From assembly GCA_964452115.1 (NCBI GenBank), contig CAYVKY010000016.1, positions 1 through 25,821 on the forward strand: a stretch of DNA of 25,821 nt, written 5' to 3'. How positions within the stretch are numbered: the stretch's first letter is position 1; every line of letters begins with the position of its first letter. Under the pieces are notes generated by a model. It had not been told where the DNA came from and searched no databases. It worked only from the letters and a program-made list of their open reading frames with translations. Of this stretch, positions 8,589-15,614 are shown one piece after another. Source of the stretch: CAYVKY01 sp964452115. GTDB taxonomy: Bacteria > Bacteroidota > Ignavibacteria > Tepidaquicellales > Tepidaquicellaceae. The position numbers and the translations under genes were made by a program.

Positions 8589-9836
8589 CTATTTCTCCTC
8601 GAAGTAGTCTCCAAGTTTGAAGCGTGCGTTTACCATAACGGTAACAACTCCAAACTTTCCGCTTGGCGTCTGCGACATACGGACAGACGGACCGAACGCA
8701 AAACTCGTCAGAGAGAAACCTTCACCGATATCGGAAATCATTGTTTCCATAAGCAGCTGGAAGTTTCTTTTGCCTTTAAGTGTTGCATTTATTCTTACGT
8801 CGAAAATAGAACCTGCGACACGCATTTCACGCGCGGAAAATCCTATGTGAGTTTCGCCTAAATATCTTGCAACATAAATTTTTGACTTTGTTGACCCGAA
8901 CGAACGGAAAGGATATCTGAATTCCCAGTTGAAGTAACTTTCCTTTGTGATAACGTTGTTCGGCATATAGGTCGTATCAGCATCTTTTCTAATTCCTAAC
9001 GGCGGATCGTAGTCACCCGAGTCGAGAGCTGTGTAATATCCAACCTGGAAGAAATTACCAAACGGAATTACATAGTTAACTTCCAAAGAAAGTTTCGGGG
9101 TGAAAAGATTGTTATAGTTTCCGAATTTGCTGGTTTGTTCTCCTTCGGTAGCTCCTGCCTGATGTTTGAATACTAATTCTTTTATTCTTGTACTGACACC
9201 GACTGATGCTCCTAACAGATGGAAGCCGCCAGTAATTTTGTCAGTTTCAAACGGACCTGAATAAGGTGTTCCGATTGAGAACGAAAATCCGAAACCTCTT
9301 CTGATTGGAATTCCAAGCGGGTCGCCTCCGAATATCTGCAGATAAGGATTAATGTAAGAAGTCGTGTTGACGATTTCACGTCTTTTCTGCGGCGGTGCAA
9401 TGATATCTTTAACCTTAATTCGTTTCACGGCATCAAGGAATACTGATGCGTAGTTTAATTTTTTCCTGTTCAGGTTTTCTTTGTTACTTCCCGTCCAGTT
9501 AACGAGCCCTTCCTGTACTTTTGGTGACAATTGTGACCAGGAATATCTTAATGCATCCGGTGATGTTTCGTCGCCGATAATAACCGTATGGTTTGCGGGA
9601 TTCGGATCAAGTATGTTAATCGTAATAGCATACGATTCCAGTTTAGGTTCAATTACCAAATCTTCCTGCAGTTTGTAAAATATGCTGTCATCGGAAGTTC
9701 TGGCACTAATCCTGAAATACTTCCAAGTTCTCGGATCGTCTTCCCTTTCTTCCTGTGCAACTGAAAATTTTGGCTGCATCAGAATAGCGAGAAAAAGCAG
9801 ACCTAATGCAAGTTTAAGATAGTTGAATTTTTTCAT
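8589..9836 (-). CDS. Outer-membrane beta-barrel candidate, family unrecognised
   Basis: I do not recognise this 415-residue protein. It has a signal peptide (about 1-27, ending FSVAQ). Residues about 28-165 form a soluble, mixed-composition periplasmic-type domain. From about residue 165 there are repeated amphipathic beta strands with aromatic edges (for example RGFGFSFSIGTPY, FFQVGYYTALD, YFNWEFRYPF, SKIYVARYL, FDVRINATL), ending VTVMVNARFKLGDYFEEK. This is the pattern of an outer-membrane barrel, although the last residue is not the usual aromatic. It lies between the single-TM periplasmic gene upstream (213 bases away, with a strong RNA hairpin in the gap) and the LysM gene downstream. 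It could be the outer-membrane part of an envelope-spanning complex, by analogy with PorP/SprF beside PorK-N. That role is inferred from context only. Confidence 0.8.
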   Translation of the reverse strand: MKKFNYLKLALGLLFLAILMQPKFSVAQEEREDDPRTWKYFRISARTSDDSIFYKLQEDLVIEPKLESYAITINILDPNPANHTVIIGDETSPDALRYSWSQLSPKVQEGLVNWTGSNKENLNRKKLNYASVFLDAVKRIKVKDIIAPPQKRREIVNTTSYINPYLQIFGGDPLGIPIRRGFGFSFSIGTPYSGPFETDKITGGFHLLGASVGVSTRIKELVFKHQAGATEGEQTSKFGNYNNLFTPKLSLEVNYVIPFGNFFQVGYYTALDSGDYDPPLGIRKDADTTYMPNNVITKESYFNWEFRYPFRSFGSTKSKIYVARYLGETHIGFSAREMRVAGSIFDVRINATLKGKRNFQLLMETMISDIGEGFSLTSFAFGPSVRMSQTPSGKFGVVTVMVNARFKLGDYFEEK

Positions 9837-9909
9837 AACTAATAAATATTATTTTTAGATAAGTTTTTTCGTTTTATGTTAATTTAACTTAGAGAATATA
9901 ATTAATAAA

Positions 9910-10006
9910 AAAGTCTGATGCTGAACCAATTCTGCAATTATTATATGCGGAAATGTTATTGACATTTCCGCAAAAACTGCATTCCATTAGTTCAACATCA
10001 AACTTT
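9910..10006 (-). ncRNA. 97-nt three-tiered intergenic RNA hairpin
   Basis: The outer arms 9910-9930 and 9986-10006 pair over 21 bp. Inside are a 7-bp middle stem (around 9934-9940 with 9975-9981) and a perfect 9-bp apical stem, GCGGAAATG (9947-9955) with CATTTCCGC (9963-9971), closed by a 7-nt loop. Two outer-stem positions are C-A mismatches if + strand RNA is folded but G-U wobbles if the minus strand is folded. This points to a minus-strand transcript. A run of T (ACTTTTTTATT) follows directly, so it may act as a terminator or attenuator between the periplasmic and barrel genes. It may instead be a stand-alone small RNA or a palindromic mobile repeat. Confidence 0.6.
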
Positions 10007-10049
10007 ATGTTTTTATTCATTATAAATATTTTCTCTTTACCTTATTTTA

Positions 10050-10973
10050 TTACCAATCACCGAATGTGAACTGTCCCTGCCTTGAAATTCTCGTTCCGGC
10101 AGCGTCAACAACCGATACCGTGAACGAAACCACATACGGAGAATCTTTTCCTTCAGTATAAGTATCAAAAGCAGATTTTGATGACAGGAAACTCAGTGTA
10201 ACGTCAAATGTTCCCGAGCCCGATTGAGTGACTTTAACCGGACCGCTCACATTTACTTTCAGCTGATCAGGTGCAATATCCGAAATCTGAATTCTGTATC
10301 CAACCTGATTCTGAATACTTCTAAGTGACACATCACCGCCTGATGGTGCGAGTCTTGTCATATTTACCTGTGGAGGCGGTTTCTTTTCTATCGGTTTAGT
10401 GTCTGAAGAACCGTTTACCGCAAATGTAATGCTCTTTTCACCCGACAATTGGAATGAACCGCTGCTTCCCTGAGGAATGCTTGCGAGCGTTTTTCCGTCT
10501 GCCGATATAACCAGAGTTCCGTTATATGGATTTCTTATACTGTATGACAGAAATTGTGTGAATTTTTCTCTGATGGTTACTTTTGCACCGAGTTCCGGTT
10601 CCTTTTCCTGTTGCTTCTGTTCTTCCGATACATCAATAACCTTTTGGTTCTGATTAAGTTTTATCATACCAACAGGACTAATGAAATCTCTTTTGAGAGA
10701 TAATTCGGCTTTTGCCTGATTGAGTTCCTTTAGAATCTGGTCTAAGTTTTCAAGTTTTTTGGCAGTGTCGACATTAATTTCAGGTACTAAACCTAAAGCA
10801 AGAATTGAATCTATATATGCTTTAAGCGAGTCTGCATACTGCTTCTTTACGACATTATCTTTTGAAAGTACTTCCGTAAGATCTATGTTAGCACCTTTCA
10901 AAGATATAACGCATACTAAAAAAATGTAAAGTACCTGATATATTATAAATTTTACGTCTCTTGAGCCTCTCAT
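10050..10973 (-). CDS. Single-TM periplasmic protein, GldM-like layout
   Basis: I cannot assign this 307-residue protein to a family with certainty. Residues 1-7 are short and basic (RGSRDVK), then 8-27 form a hydrophobic helix with no convincing signal-peptidase site, so it is probably an N-terminal inner-membrane anchor. Residues about 30-100 are predicted helical, with a charged linker at about 110-128 (EEQKQQEKEPEL). Residues about 130-190 and 215-307 look like beta-sandwich domains, for example YRIQISDIAPDQLKVNVSG and SPYVVSFTVSVVD. A short cytoplasmic stub, one helix, a helical domain and then beta domains is the layout of GldM/PorM, the periplasmic shaft of the T9SS motor. No residue-level match to GldM is claimed. 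Its start lies 34 bases after the four-TM gene, so the two are almost certainly cotranscribed and probably form a complex. Confidence 0.75.
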   Translation of the reverse strand: MRGSRDVKFIIYQVLYIFLVCVISLKGANIDLTEVLSKDNVVKKQYADSLKAYIDSILALGLVPEINVDTAKKLENLDQILKELNQAKAELSLKRDFISPVGMIKLNQNQKVIDVSEEQKQQEKEPELGAKVTIREKFTQFLSYSIRNPYNGTLVISADGKTLASIPQGSSGSFQLSGEKSITFAVNGSSDTKPIEKKPPPQVNMTRLAPSGGDVSLRSIQNQVGYRIQISDIAPDQLKVNVSGPVKVTQSGSGTFDVTLSFLSSKSAFDTYTEGKDSPYVVSFTVSVVDAAGTRISRQGQFTFGDW

Positions 10974-11007
10974 TGGCTTTGATTTAGAAATTTAATAAAA
11001 AGTTAGT

Positions 11008-12237
11008 TTATCTTTTACCGGCAATGTATGCTAAATTGCCGATGCTCTTTTCTGCAGCCGGGTCTTTCAAATTGTTGACTGTTTCTGACAGGAAGTGTGC
11101 TGTCATCTGAAGTTCTTTCAGTGCTTTTTCATCGGGCATCTTTATCGTGAGACTATTAATTTCTTTTCCGAGCTGGCTGATAGCTTCAAGCTGTTGATGC
11201 AGTGTAACTGAATATTCAGATGATTTCTGAACTATTCCTGCAACATTATTAATCGTATTGTAAATTTCATTGAATTGATTTACTAAACCCTGGTCAAAGA
11301 GTTTTACATTTCCCAAATCCTGAACTGATTTCTTGAATGATTCCATATTGACGGCAAATTCTTTTGAAATGTCGTTTGAAAGTTTAATCAGTTTGTATAT
11401 GTATTCAACTTCTTCTTTGTTGAATTTTTCCATTCCTGTGCCTGATGACATTACAACGTCTGTGATAACTTTTCTGTTTTCCTCAGAAAGTTGCTTAATA
11501 AGGTCAGCCTGCAGATTTTCGCGGCTCTGATAATAGTATTCAGTTTCTACGTTTTTAACTTCTTCTACTATTTTCTGATATCTGAGTGCCTGAGCTTCAA
11601 ATACTGCATCAAACAATTTTGCCACTGCAAGAACAATGATGGATTTGATTTCAAACGGAACAGAGAATCCGAGGAACAACTGAGGTCCGATTTTGATAGA
11701 AACCAGAAGGATACCCGCACCTAAAAGAGGAAGTGCAGTACCGATTGAATCTATCATTCCGCTATATTTGTCAATTACTTTATTAATGATTCCTTCAGAT
11801 GCGCCCTTATTAAGGATTTCATGCCTTAATGTTGTGCTCGTCCTGTAAGCAAAAAACACAAACAATAGATACGCTGCTATCGGCATCCACCAAAGCTGTA
11901 TCGGCTCAATATTAGTATTTAACGGGGGTGCACCCGGGAATAACCATGATGAAAAACTATTTGCTACATGTCCGAAAAGCGGAACGTATGCTACGTCAAT
12001 TACAAACGAAAGCAGTAAAACTATGATAGAAGGCAGAGCAGATTTTAAATAACTGAAAGGTCCCTCTTTCTCAAGTTGCTCAATTCCTTTGCGGATAACG
12101 AAATTCGAAAGCTGAATTATTTCAGATTCTTCCCTTTTTAATTTTGAGACTTTTGTGCCTAAATCCCCGTTTTCAAGGGTGGTTCCGTTTACATCAGCAG
12201 GAACATTCATTGTAGAAGTGTCTTTGTAGTCACTCAT
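11008..12237 (-). CDS. Four-TM inner-membrane protein with long cytoplasmic helical tail (GldL- or ExbB/MotA-like layout)
   Basis: A 409-residue protein that I cannot place firmly. Residues 1-60 are hydrophilic. Predicted membrane helices lie at about 66-88, 115-131, 163-185 and 195-215. The third begins SIGTALPLLGAGILL, reminiscent of the TALPLLG-type pore helix of MotA/TolQ/ExbB channels. Acidic residues sit in or at helices 1 and 4 (D79, D210, E214). Residues 216-409 are almost wholly alpha-helical and charged, with many Gln, Asn and Ser. That layout recalls the cytoplasmic tail of GldL, the T9SS motor partner of GldM. The positive-inside rule places both termini and the 132-162 loop in the cytoplasm. 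It is the first gene of the minus-strand run and is paired with the single-TM periplasmic gene. A proton-driven motor role is a hypothesis from topology and pairing only. Confidence 0.75.
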   Translation of the reverse strand: MSDYKDTSTMNVPADVNGTTLENGDLGTKVSKLKREESEIIQLSNFVIRKGIEQLEKEGPFSYLKSALPSIIVLLLSFVIDVAYVPLFGHVANSFSSWLFPGAPPLNTNIEPIQLWWMPIAAYLLFVFFAYRTSTTLRHEILNKGASEGIINKVIDKYSGMIDSIGTALPLLGAGILLVSIKIGPQLFLGFSVPFEIKSIIVLAVAKLFDAVFEAQALRYQKIVEEVKNVETEYYYQSRENLQADLIKQLSEENRKVITDVVMSSGTGMEKFNKEEVEYIYKLIKLSNDISKEFAVNMESFKKSVQDLGNVKLFDQGLVNQFNEIYNTINNVAGIVQKSSEYSVTLHQQLEAISQLGKEINSLTIKMPDEKALKELQMTAHFLSETVNNLKDPAAEKSIGNLAYIAGKR

Positions 12238-12546
12238 TACTATTTAATTTAAATTAATATAAAACGCTTAAAATAATTTGCTTTTAATTTTTTTAAAAAT
12301 CAATATATAAAGTAGAAGTCTTTTTTAATCCCTGTGCATTATTTTTGCGGTTATATCTTGTCATTTTTTTAATATAGTTGCACGATATTTCTACAAAAAT
12401 TAAAAAATTAATCTAATTAACCAATACAAAAATTTATATTTAAAACAACCGCGGATCTGCGGTGATAATTACAAAAAATTCCAAATCACTGCTTTGAATA
12501 AAAATTTATGTAAATAATTCGTATTTTGAAAAATATTTTATTTTTT
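12238..12546. other. Divergent intergenic region
   Basis: About 300 AT-rich bases separate the four-TM gene (-) from the CoA-binding gene (+), so both promoters should lie here. TATTTTTG at 12340-12347 fits the Bacteroidota -7 consensus TAnnTTTG on the + strand, but no matching -33 TTG is placed correctly. A short hairpin, ACCGC/GCGGT (12448-12463), is the only GC-rich structure. I see no gene in it. Confidence 0.4.
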
Positions 12547-13005
12547 ATGAACGAAATATCACCCATCAAACAATTTCTCTCGCAGAAATCAATAGCCTTA
12601 ATCGGATTTTCAAGGAAAGAAAAATCCTTCAGCAGAAACGTGTTTGCGCAGCTCTCAAAATCAGGATATGAAATTTTTACGGTAAATCCTAACACCGATT
12701 CAATTAACGGAAGTACGGTTTATAAAACAGTAATTGATATTCCGTATAAAATTGACGCTGCATTATTGCTCACGCCAAAAGCCGAAACATTAAATGCCGC
12801 CAGAGATATCGTGCAGCGCGGCATAAAGAACATCTGGATACAGCAATTCAGCGAAACCCCCGAAGCAATTGCATATTGCAGGGAAAAAGATGTTAATCTT
12901 GTTTCGGGCAAATGTATACTAATGTATTGTGAACCGGTCAAAAATATTCACAGCATTCACAGGTTCATTTCCAAACTGACAGGAAGTTACAGGAAAATGA
13001 AATAA
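12547..13005 (+). CDS. CoA-binding domain protein (YccU-like)
   Basis: A small Rossmann-fold protein (152 residues from ATG 12547). It begins SIALIGFSRKEKSFSRNV (15-32), the nucleotide-binding loop of the CoA_binding_2 family, followed by FTVNPN (44-49), the strand AALLLTP (71-77), IWIQQF (96-101) and the late segment SGKCILMYCEP (120-130). Related proteins such as YccU bind CoA but have no proven reaction. A TTG at 12526 would add seven residues (MKNILFF); ATG is preferred because it starts right before the conserved fold, and neither start has a Shine-Dalgarno. The gene stands alone, ends at a strong terminator and is divergent from the envelope cluster. Confidence 0.82.
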   Translation: MNEISPIKQFLSQKSIALIGFSRKEKSFSRNVFAQLSKSGYEIFTVNPNTDSINGSTVYKTVIDIPYKIDAALLLTPKAETLNAARDIVQRGIKNIWIQQFSETPEAIAYCREKDVNLVSGKCILMYCEPVKNIHSIHRFISKLTGSYRKMK

Positions 13006-13044
13006 AAAAATCCCGCAATAAAATTTTTTATCACGGGATTTTTT
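13005..13044. terminator. Bidirectional Rho-independent terminator
   Basis: AAAAAATCCCG (13005-13015) pairs with CGGGATTTTTT (13034-13044) around an 18-nt loop. The flanking A and T runs let it serve both the CoA-binding gene (+) and the small membrane gene (-) that converge here. Confidence 0.82.
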
Positions 13045-13061
13045 ATCGAAAATTAAGATAG

Positions 13062-13274
13062 TTACACTACGCCGCCTCCGGCAATTAACCTGATTAAGCC
13101 GATTAATACAGCTATTCCGCAAAGAACAATACCGACGATTGAATTTGTTTTCTTTGATTCCGGCGGAGCGGTTGTGGTTGCGATGATGCTTATGATAAGC
13201 CCTATAAAAGCGAAGGGAATGTTCAGCCAGTTAATTGAACCAAGGCAGGGCAGCAAAGCAATGAAAAAACCCAC
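13062..13274 (-). CDS. Small membrane protein, unknown family, uncertain start
   Basis: As drawn from the GTG at 13274 this is a 70-residue protein with two hydrophobic segments around a short polar loop (TAPPESKKTNS), ending AGGGVV. I do not recognise a family. The frame stays open for 17 more codons to 13325, and those codons read like a true N-terminus (IKKLIQILSLIWGILAFV, a basic start leading into a membrane helix). The first of them is ATA, not a standard start. The extended reading overlaps the end of the upstream DUF2752 gene by 26 bases, which suggests translational coupling. Either the start is a rare ATA/GTG or an ATG has mutated. The protein probably sits in the inner membrane with the DUF2752 protein as its operon partner. 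Confidence 0.65.
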   Translation of the reverse strand: MGFFIALLPCLGSINWLNIPFAFIGLIISIIATTTAPPESKKTNSIVGIVLCGIAVLIGLIRLIAGGGVV

Positions 13275-13299
13275 GAAGGCAAGAATACCCCAAATGAGA

Positions 13300-13671
13300 C
13301 TAAGAATTTGTATAAGTTTTTTTATTTAATTTGTGGAAGATATGTTTGTTTAAAATCTTTTTCAGAAATATTAAAAAACAAATTTCATTTAAGACGAAAA
13401 AAATATAAATGAAAATACTTAATAAATTGGACTTTGCCGCCTCACTGAAATTCCCATTGGAAATATTAATAAATGCATTTGTTGCACCGCATAAAATGCA
13501 GCTCTTGTCAGTGTGGTTTGCGCTTCTGCAGAATGAAGATGCCTTGTAGATAAGGCTTTCGGGGAATATGAACGGTGATAATAATATCAGAATTATCACG
13601 AATGAGAAAATTCCCCATGATATTTGAATTGCTAAAAGTGTATCTCTGTTTGTTGTGTTTTCCGATTTCAA
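13300..13671 (-). CDS. DUF2752-type membrane protein
   Basis: A 123-residue protein with two to three membrane segments (about 16-36 and 82-105). Between them lies KSCILCGATNAFINISNGNFSEAAKSN at residues 56-82. This matches the DUF2752 pattern of a C-x-x-C-G-x-T motif (C58, C61), then a conserved glycine (G73), alanines (A78-A79) and an asparagine (N82). The classical second position is proline (CPxCG); here it is isoleucine. The function of DUF2752 is unknown. It is followed by and probably overlaps the small membrane gene, and the two are likely cotranscribed. The region upstream (13672-13826) is AT-rich and holds no other gene I can support. Confidence 0.78.
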   Translation of the reverse strand: MKSENTTNRDTLLAIQISWGIFSFVIILILLSPFIFPESLIYKASSFCRSANHTDKSCILCGATNAFINISNGNFSEAAKSNLLSIFIYIFFVLNEICFLIFLKKILNKHIFHKLNKKTYTNS

Positions 13672-13850
13672 ATAATAAATTTGTTTTCCGTTGGCACTTC
13701 ACTTTCGCAGAATATAGCAAAATATTTTTTCATTTTACATATAATACTTTCCGCCTCTGCATCAAATAATATTCCGTAGCAAAATTATTACATTGAACAT
13801 CGAAGCAAATAAAAATAATTTTATTTTTGCTTAAATTTAAATTTGAAGGC

Positions 13851-14384
13851 GTGATTGAAAACTATATACAGCTTGTAACTCAGTACCCGCTTGCGTCTGC
13901 GGCGATTCAGTTCGGAATATTGGGAACGATAGGTGAATTTATTTCATATTATATACGAACTAAAAAATTTTCGGGATTTGCAGACACAGTACATCTTATT
14001 TTAAAAATTATAGGATGGGCGCTGCTCGGCATAATTATAAAATACGGGTTCACGGGGATGAAAGGGTTTGTGTCAGAACTCCTCTCGCACAATCTGCTTC
14101 CTGCATTTTTCGGCAGCGGTGTGCTGCTTGCGTTTGCAACATCCTTTTTCACGAATATTCTTTTCGGTCCGCAGATGATGGCGTTTCACAGGTTTTACGA
14201 TAATATTATCGAGCGGAAAAAAGGGTTTCAGGGAATACAAAAAGCATGGTTTACATTAATATGGTTCTGGATTCCCGCGCACACAGTAACGTTTTCACTT
14301 CCGAAAGAATATCAAATCGGACTCGCGGCGCTGTGGTCTCTCGTGCTGGGAATTATTCTGGGGCTTGCACATCCGAAAAAATAA
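13851..14384 (+). CDS. Mpv17/PMP22-like integral membrane protein
   Basis: A 177-residue membrane protein with about four helices. Features that recall the mostly eukaryotic Mpv17/PMP22 family are YPLASAAIQFGILGTIGE near the N-terminus, FTNILFGPQMMAFHRFYDNII (GP..xxH..FY pattern) near residues 101-121, and WFWIPAHTVTFSLPKEYQ..LAALWSLVLG near the C-terminus (W..P...TF..P......LWS pattern). The match is by eye, so the family call is moderate. Function in bacteria is unknown; eukaryotic members are organelle membrane channels. GTG at 13851 is chosen because GAAGG lies just before it and conserved-looking sequence starts there; TTG at 13827 would add eight residues. It converges tightly (6 bases) on the small gene at 14390 with no terminator between. 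Confidence 0.65.
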   Translation: MIENYIQLVTQYPLASAAIQFGILGTIGEFISYYIRTKKFSGFADTVHLILKIIGWALLGIIIKYGFTGMKGFVSELLSHNLLPAFFGSGVLLAFATSFFTNILFGPQMMAFHRFYDNIIERKKGFQGIQKAWFTLIWFWIPAHTVTFSLPKEYQIGLAALWSLVLGIILGLAHPKK

Positions 14385-14389
14385 ATTCT

Positions 14390-14716
14390 CTATCTGAATA
14401 TCAGAAGTACCAGCGCAATCGCTCCGATAATAGCAAGAATAATTATTATTGTATTTGTATCAAGGTATAATTCCTCATTAAGTTTTTTCAGCTCTTCAGA
14501 TTTCAGGGAGATATACCTGCCGTCTTTCGTCTTCATAAATCTCAGATTCTGAAGACCGTATTCGTCAATCAGACTGCTGCTTAATTGTTTAAGATTCAGA
14601 TTTTTTTCTGTGATTTTATTCTGTGCGGGTGGCGGCGTTACTGCTCCTGTCTGCGCAATTGCCGTGCCTGCAGTATAAAATGCAAATACGAATAAAAAGC
14701 AAAATATGATTTTCAT
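14390..14716 (-). CDS. Small exported protein with C-terminal membrane anchor
   Basis: A 108-residue protein not recognised as any family. It has a signal peptide (about 1-21, ending GTAIAQ), a Pro/Gln-rich spacer (TPPPAQNK), a polar central part including FMKTKDGRYISLKSEELKKLNEE (about 60-82), and one strong C-terminal helix (about 89-107, IIIILAIIGAIALVLLIF) ending in arginine. This predicts a small periplasmic domain held in the inner membrane by its tail. It lies 49 bases downstream of the carbon-nitrogen hydrolase on the same strand, so cotranscription is possible but functional linkage is not shown. Confidence 0.72.
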   Translation of the reverse strand: MKIIFCFLFVFAFYTAGTAIAQTGAVTPPPAQNKITEKNLNLKQLSSSLIDEYGLQNLRFMKTKDGRYISLKSEELKKLNEELYLDTNTIIIILAIIGAIALVLLIFR

Positions 14717-14765
14717 ATTAAAATAATATTTAATATAAATAACAAAATCTGCAGCTTATAGTTTC

Positions 14766-15521
14766 TTATTTGTCTTTTATGAAAGGATATTTCCCGCGCA
14801 CTTCTTTCAGATATTCTTGTGAAATTTCTGTTTCGAGCACCGTTTCTTTACTGCCCGCATTTGCTATCACTTTTCCCATTGGGTCAATGACCTGCGACGA
14901 GCCCGAGTGAATTATTCCCGTTCCGTCTTTGCCGATTCTGTTCACGGCTGCAACATAAGCCTGGTTTTCAATCGCACGCGCAATCAGCAGGTGATTGAAA
15001 GCATAAATTCTTTTTTCAGGCCAGTTCGAAACGTATATCAAAAGGTCGAATTCACCTTTTCCGTCAGACATTGATGGGAACCGCAGGTCATAACATACAA
15101 GCGGTAGTATTCTGAAGTTTTTGTAATGTACAATTATTTTTTCCAGCCCTTTTGTATAATACTTGTTTTCACCGCCGTAAGAAAAAAGATGATTCTTATC
15201 GTAAAATTTCATTTTCCTTTCAGGAGTTGCAAGTATAAATCGGTTGTAATAACTTTTGCCGTCTTTTATAATCATCGTGCCTCCCGCGGCGCAGTTATGT
15301 TTCGCTGATAATTCCCGCAGCCACTCCACATCCTTTGACTGCATATCTACGGCGTTTTCCGGTGTATTCATCGTAAAGCCCGTCAGAAACATTTCCGGCA
15401 ATAATATCAAATCTCTTTGCACGCCGCTGCCGGCAAGCATTTCGCAGATTTTCTTTTTGTTCGCTTCGGGATTTTCCCACGCGATATCATACTGAAGCAG
15501 ACTAATTTTAAAATTATCCAT
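14766..15521 (-). CDS. Carbon-nitrogen hydrolase, omega-amidase (YafV/Nit2)-like
   Basis: A 251-residue nitrilase-superfamily enzyme with the full catalytic triad: E43 in LLPEMFLTGF, K109 in FYDKNHLFSYGGE and C143 in PLVCYDLRFP. The DKNHLFSYGGE...Y..G signature is typical of the YafV/Nit2 omega-amidase branch, which hydrolyses 2-oxoglutaramate or 2-oxosuccinamate to the oxo-acid and ammonia, clearing products of glutamine transaminases. The frame is open to 15566, but the extra 15 residues (MIINCTFLFFSINLY) are hydrophobic and unlike this cytosolic family. The ATG at 15521, giving MDNFKISLLQYDIAW, is therefore the better start. A perfect 28-base palindrome lies between this gene and the upstream TonB receptor gene, so the two are likely separate transcription units. 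The family assignment is strong; the exact substrate is inferred from the signature only. Confidence 0.87.
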   Translation of the reverse strand: MDNFKISLLQYDIAWENPEANKKKICEMLAGSGVQRDLILLPEMFLTGFTMNTPENAVDMQSKDVEWLRELSAKHNCAAGGTMIIKDGKSYYNRFILATPERKMKFYDKNHLFSYGGENKYYTKGLEKIIVHYKNFRILPLVCYDLRFPSMSDGKGEFDLLIYVSNWPEKRIYAFNHLLIARAIENQAYVAAVNRIGKDGTGIIHSGSSQVIDPMGKVIANAGSKETVLETEISQEYLKEVRGKYPFIKDK

Positions 15522-15576
15522 ATATAAATTTATACTAAAAAACAAAAAAGTACAATTTATAATCACATAAAAAAAT

Positions 15577-15604
15577 GTAGAGACAAGGCATGCCTTGTCT
15601 CTAC
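15577..15604. repeat. Perfect 28-bp palindrome, REP-like and terminator-like
   Basis: The half-site GTAGAGACAAGGCA is followed at once by its exact reverse complement. GTAGAGAC...GTCTCTAC palindromes of this form are, from general knowledge, common dispersed intergenic repeats in several phyla and are thought to be REP-type elements spread by IS200/IS605-like (RAYT) transposases. On the minus strand it is followed by ATTTTTTT and lies 11 bases past the TonB receptor stop, so it can also act as that gene's terminator. Confidence 0.75.
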
Positions 15605-15614
15605 GTAATTATTT

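Noticed and set aside
13575..13769. 64-residue + strand frame across the start of the DUF2752 gene
   Set aside because: It is antisense to the better supported gene and has no recognisable features.
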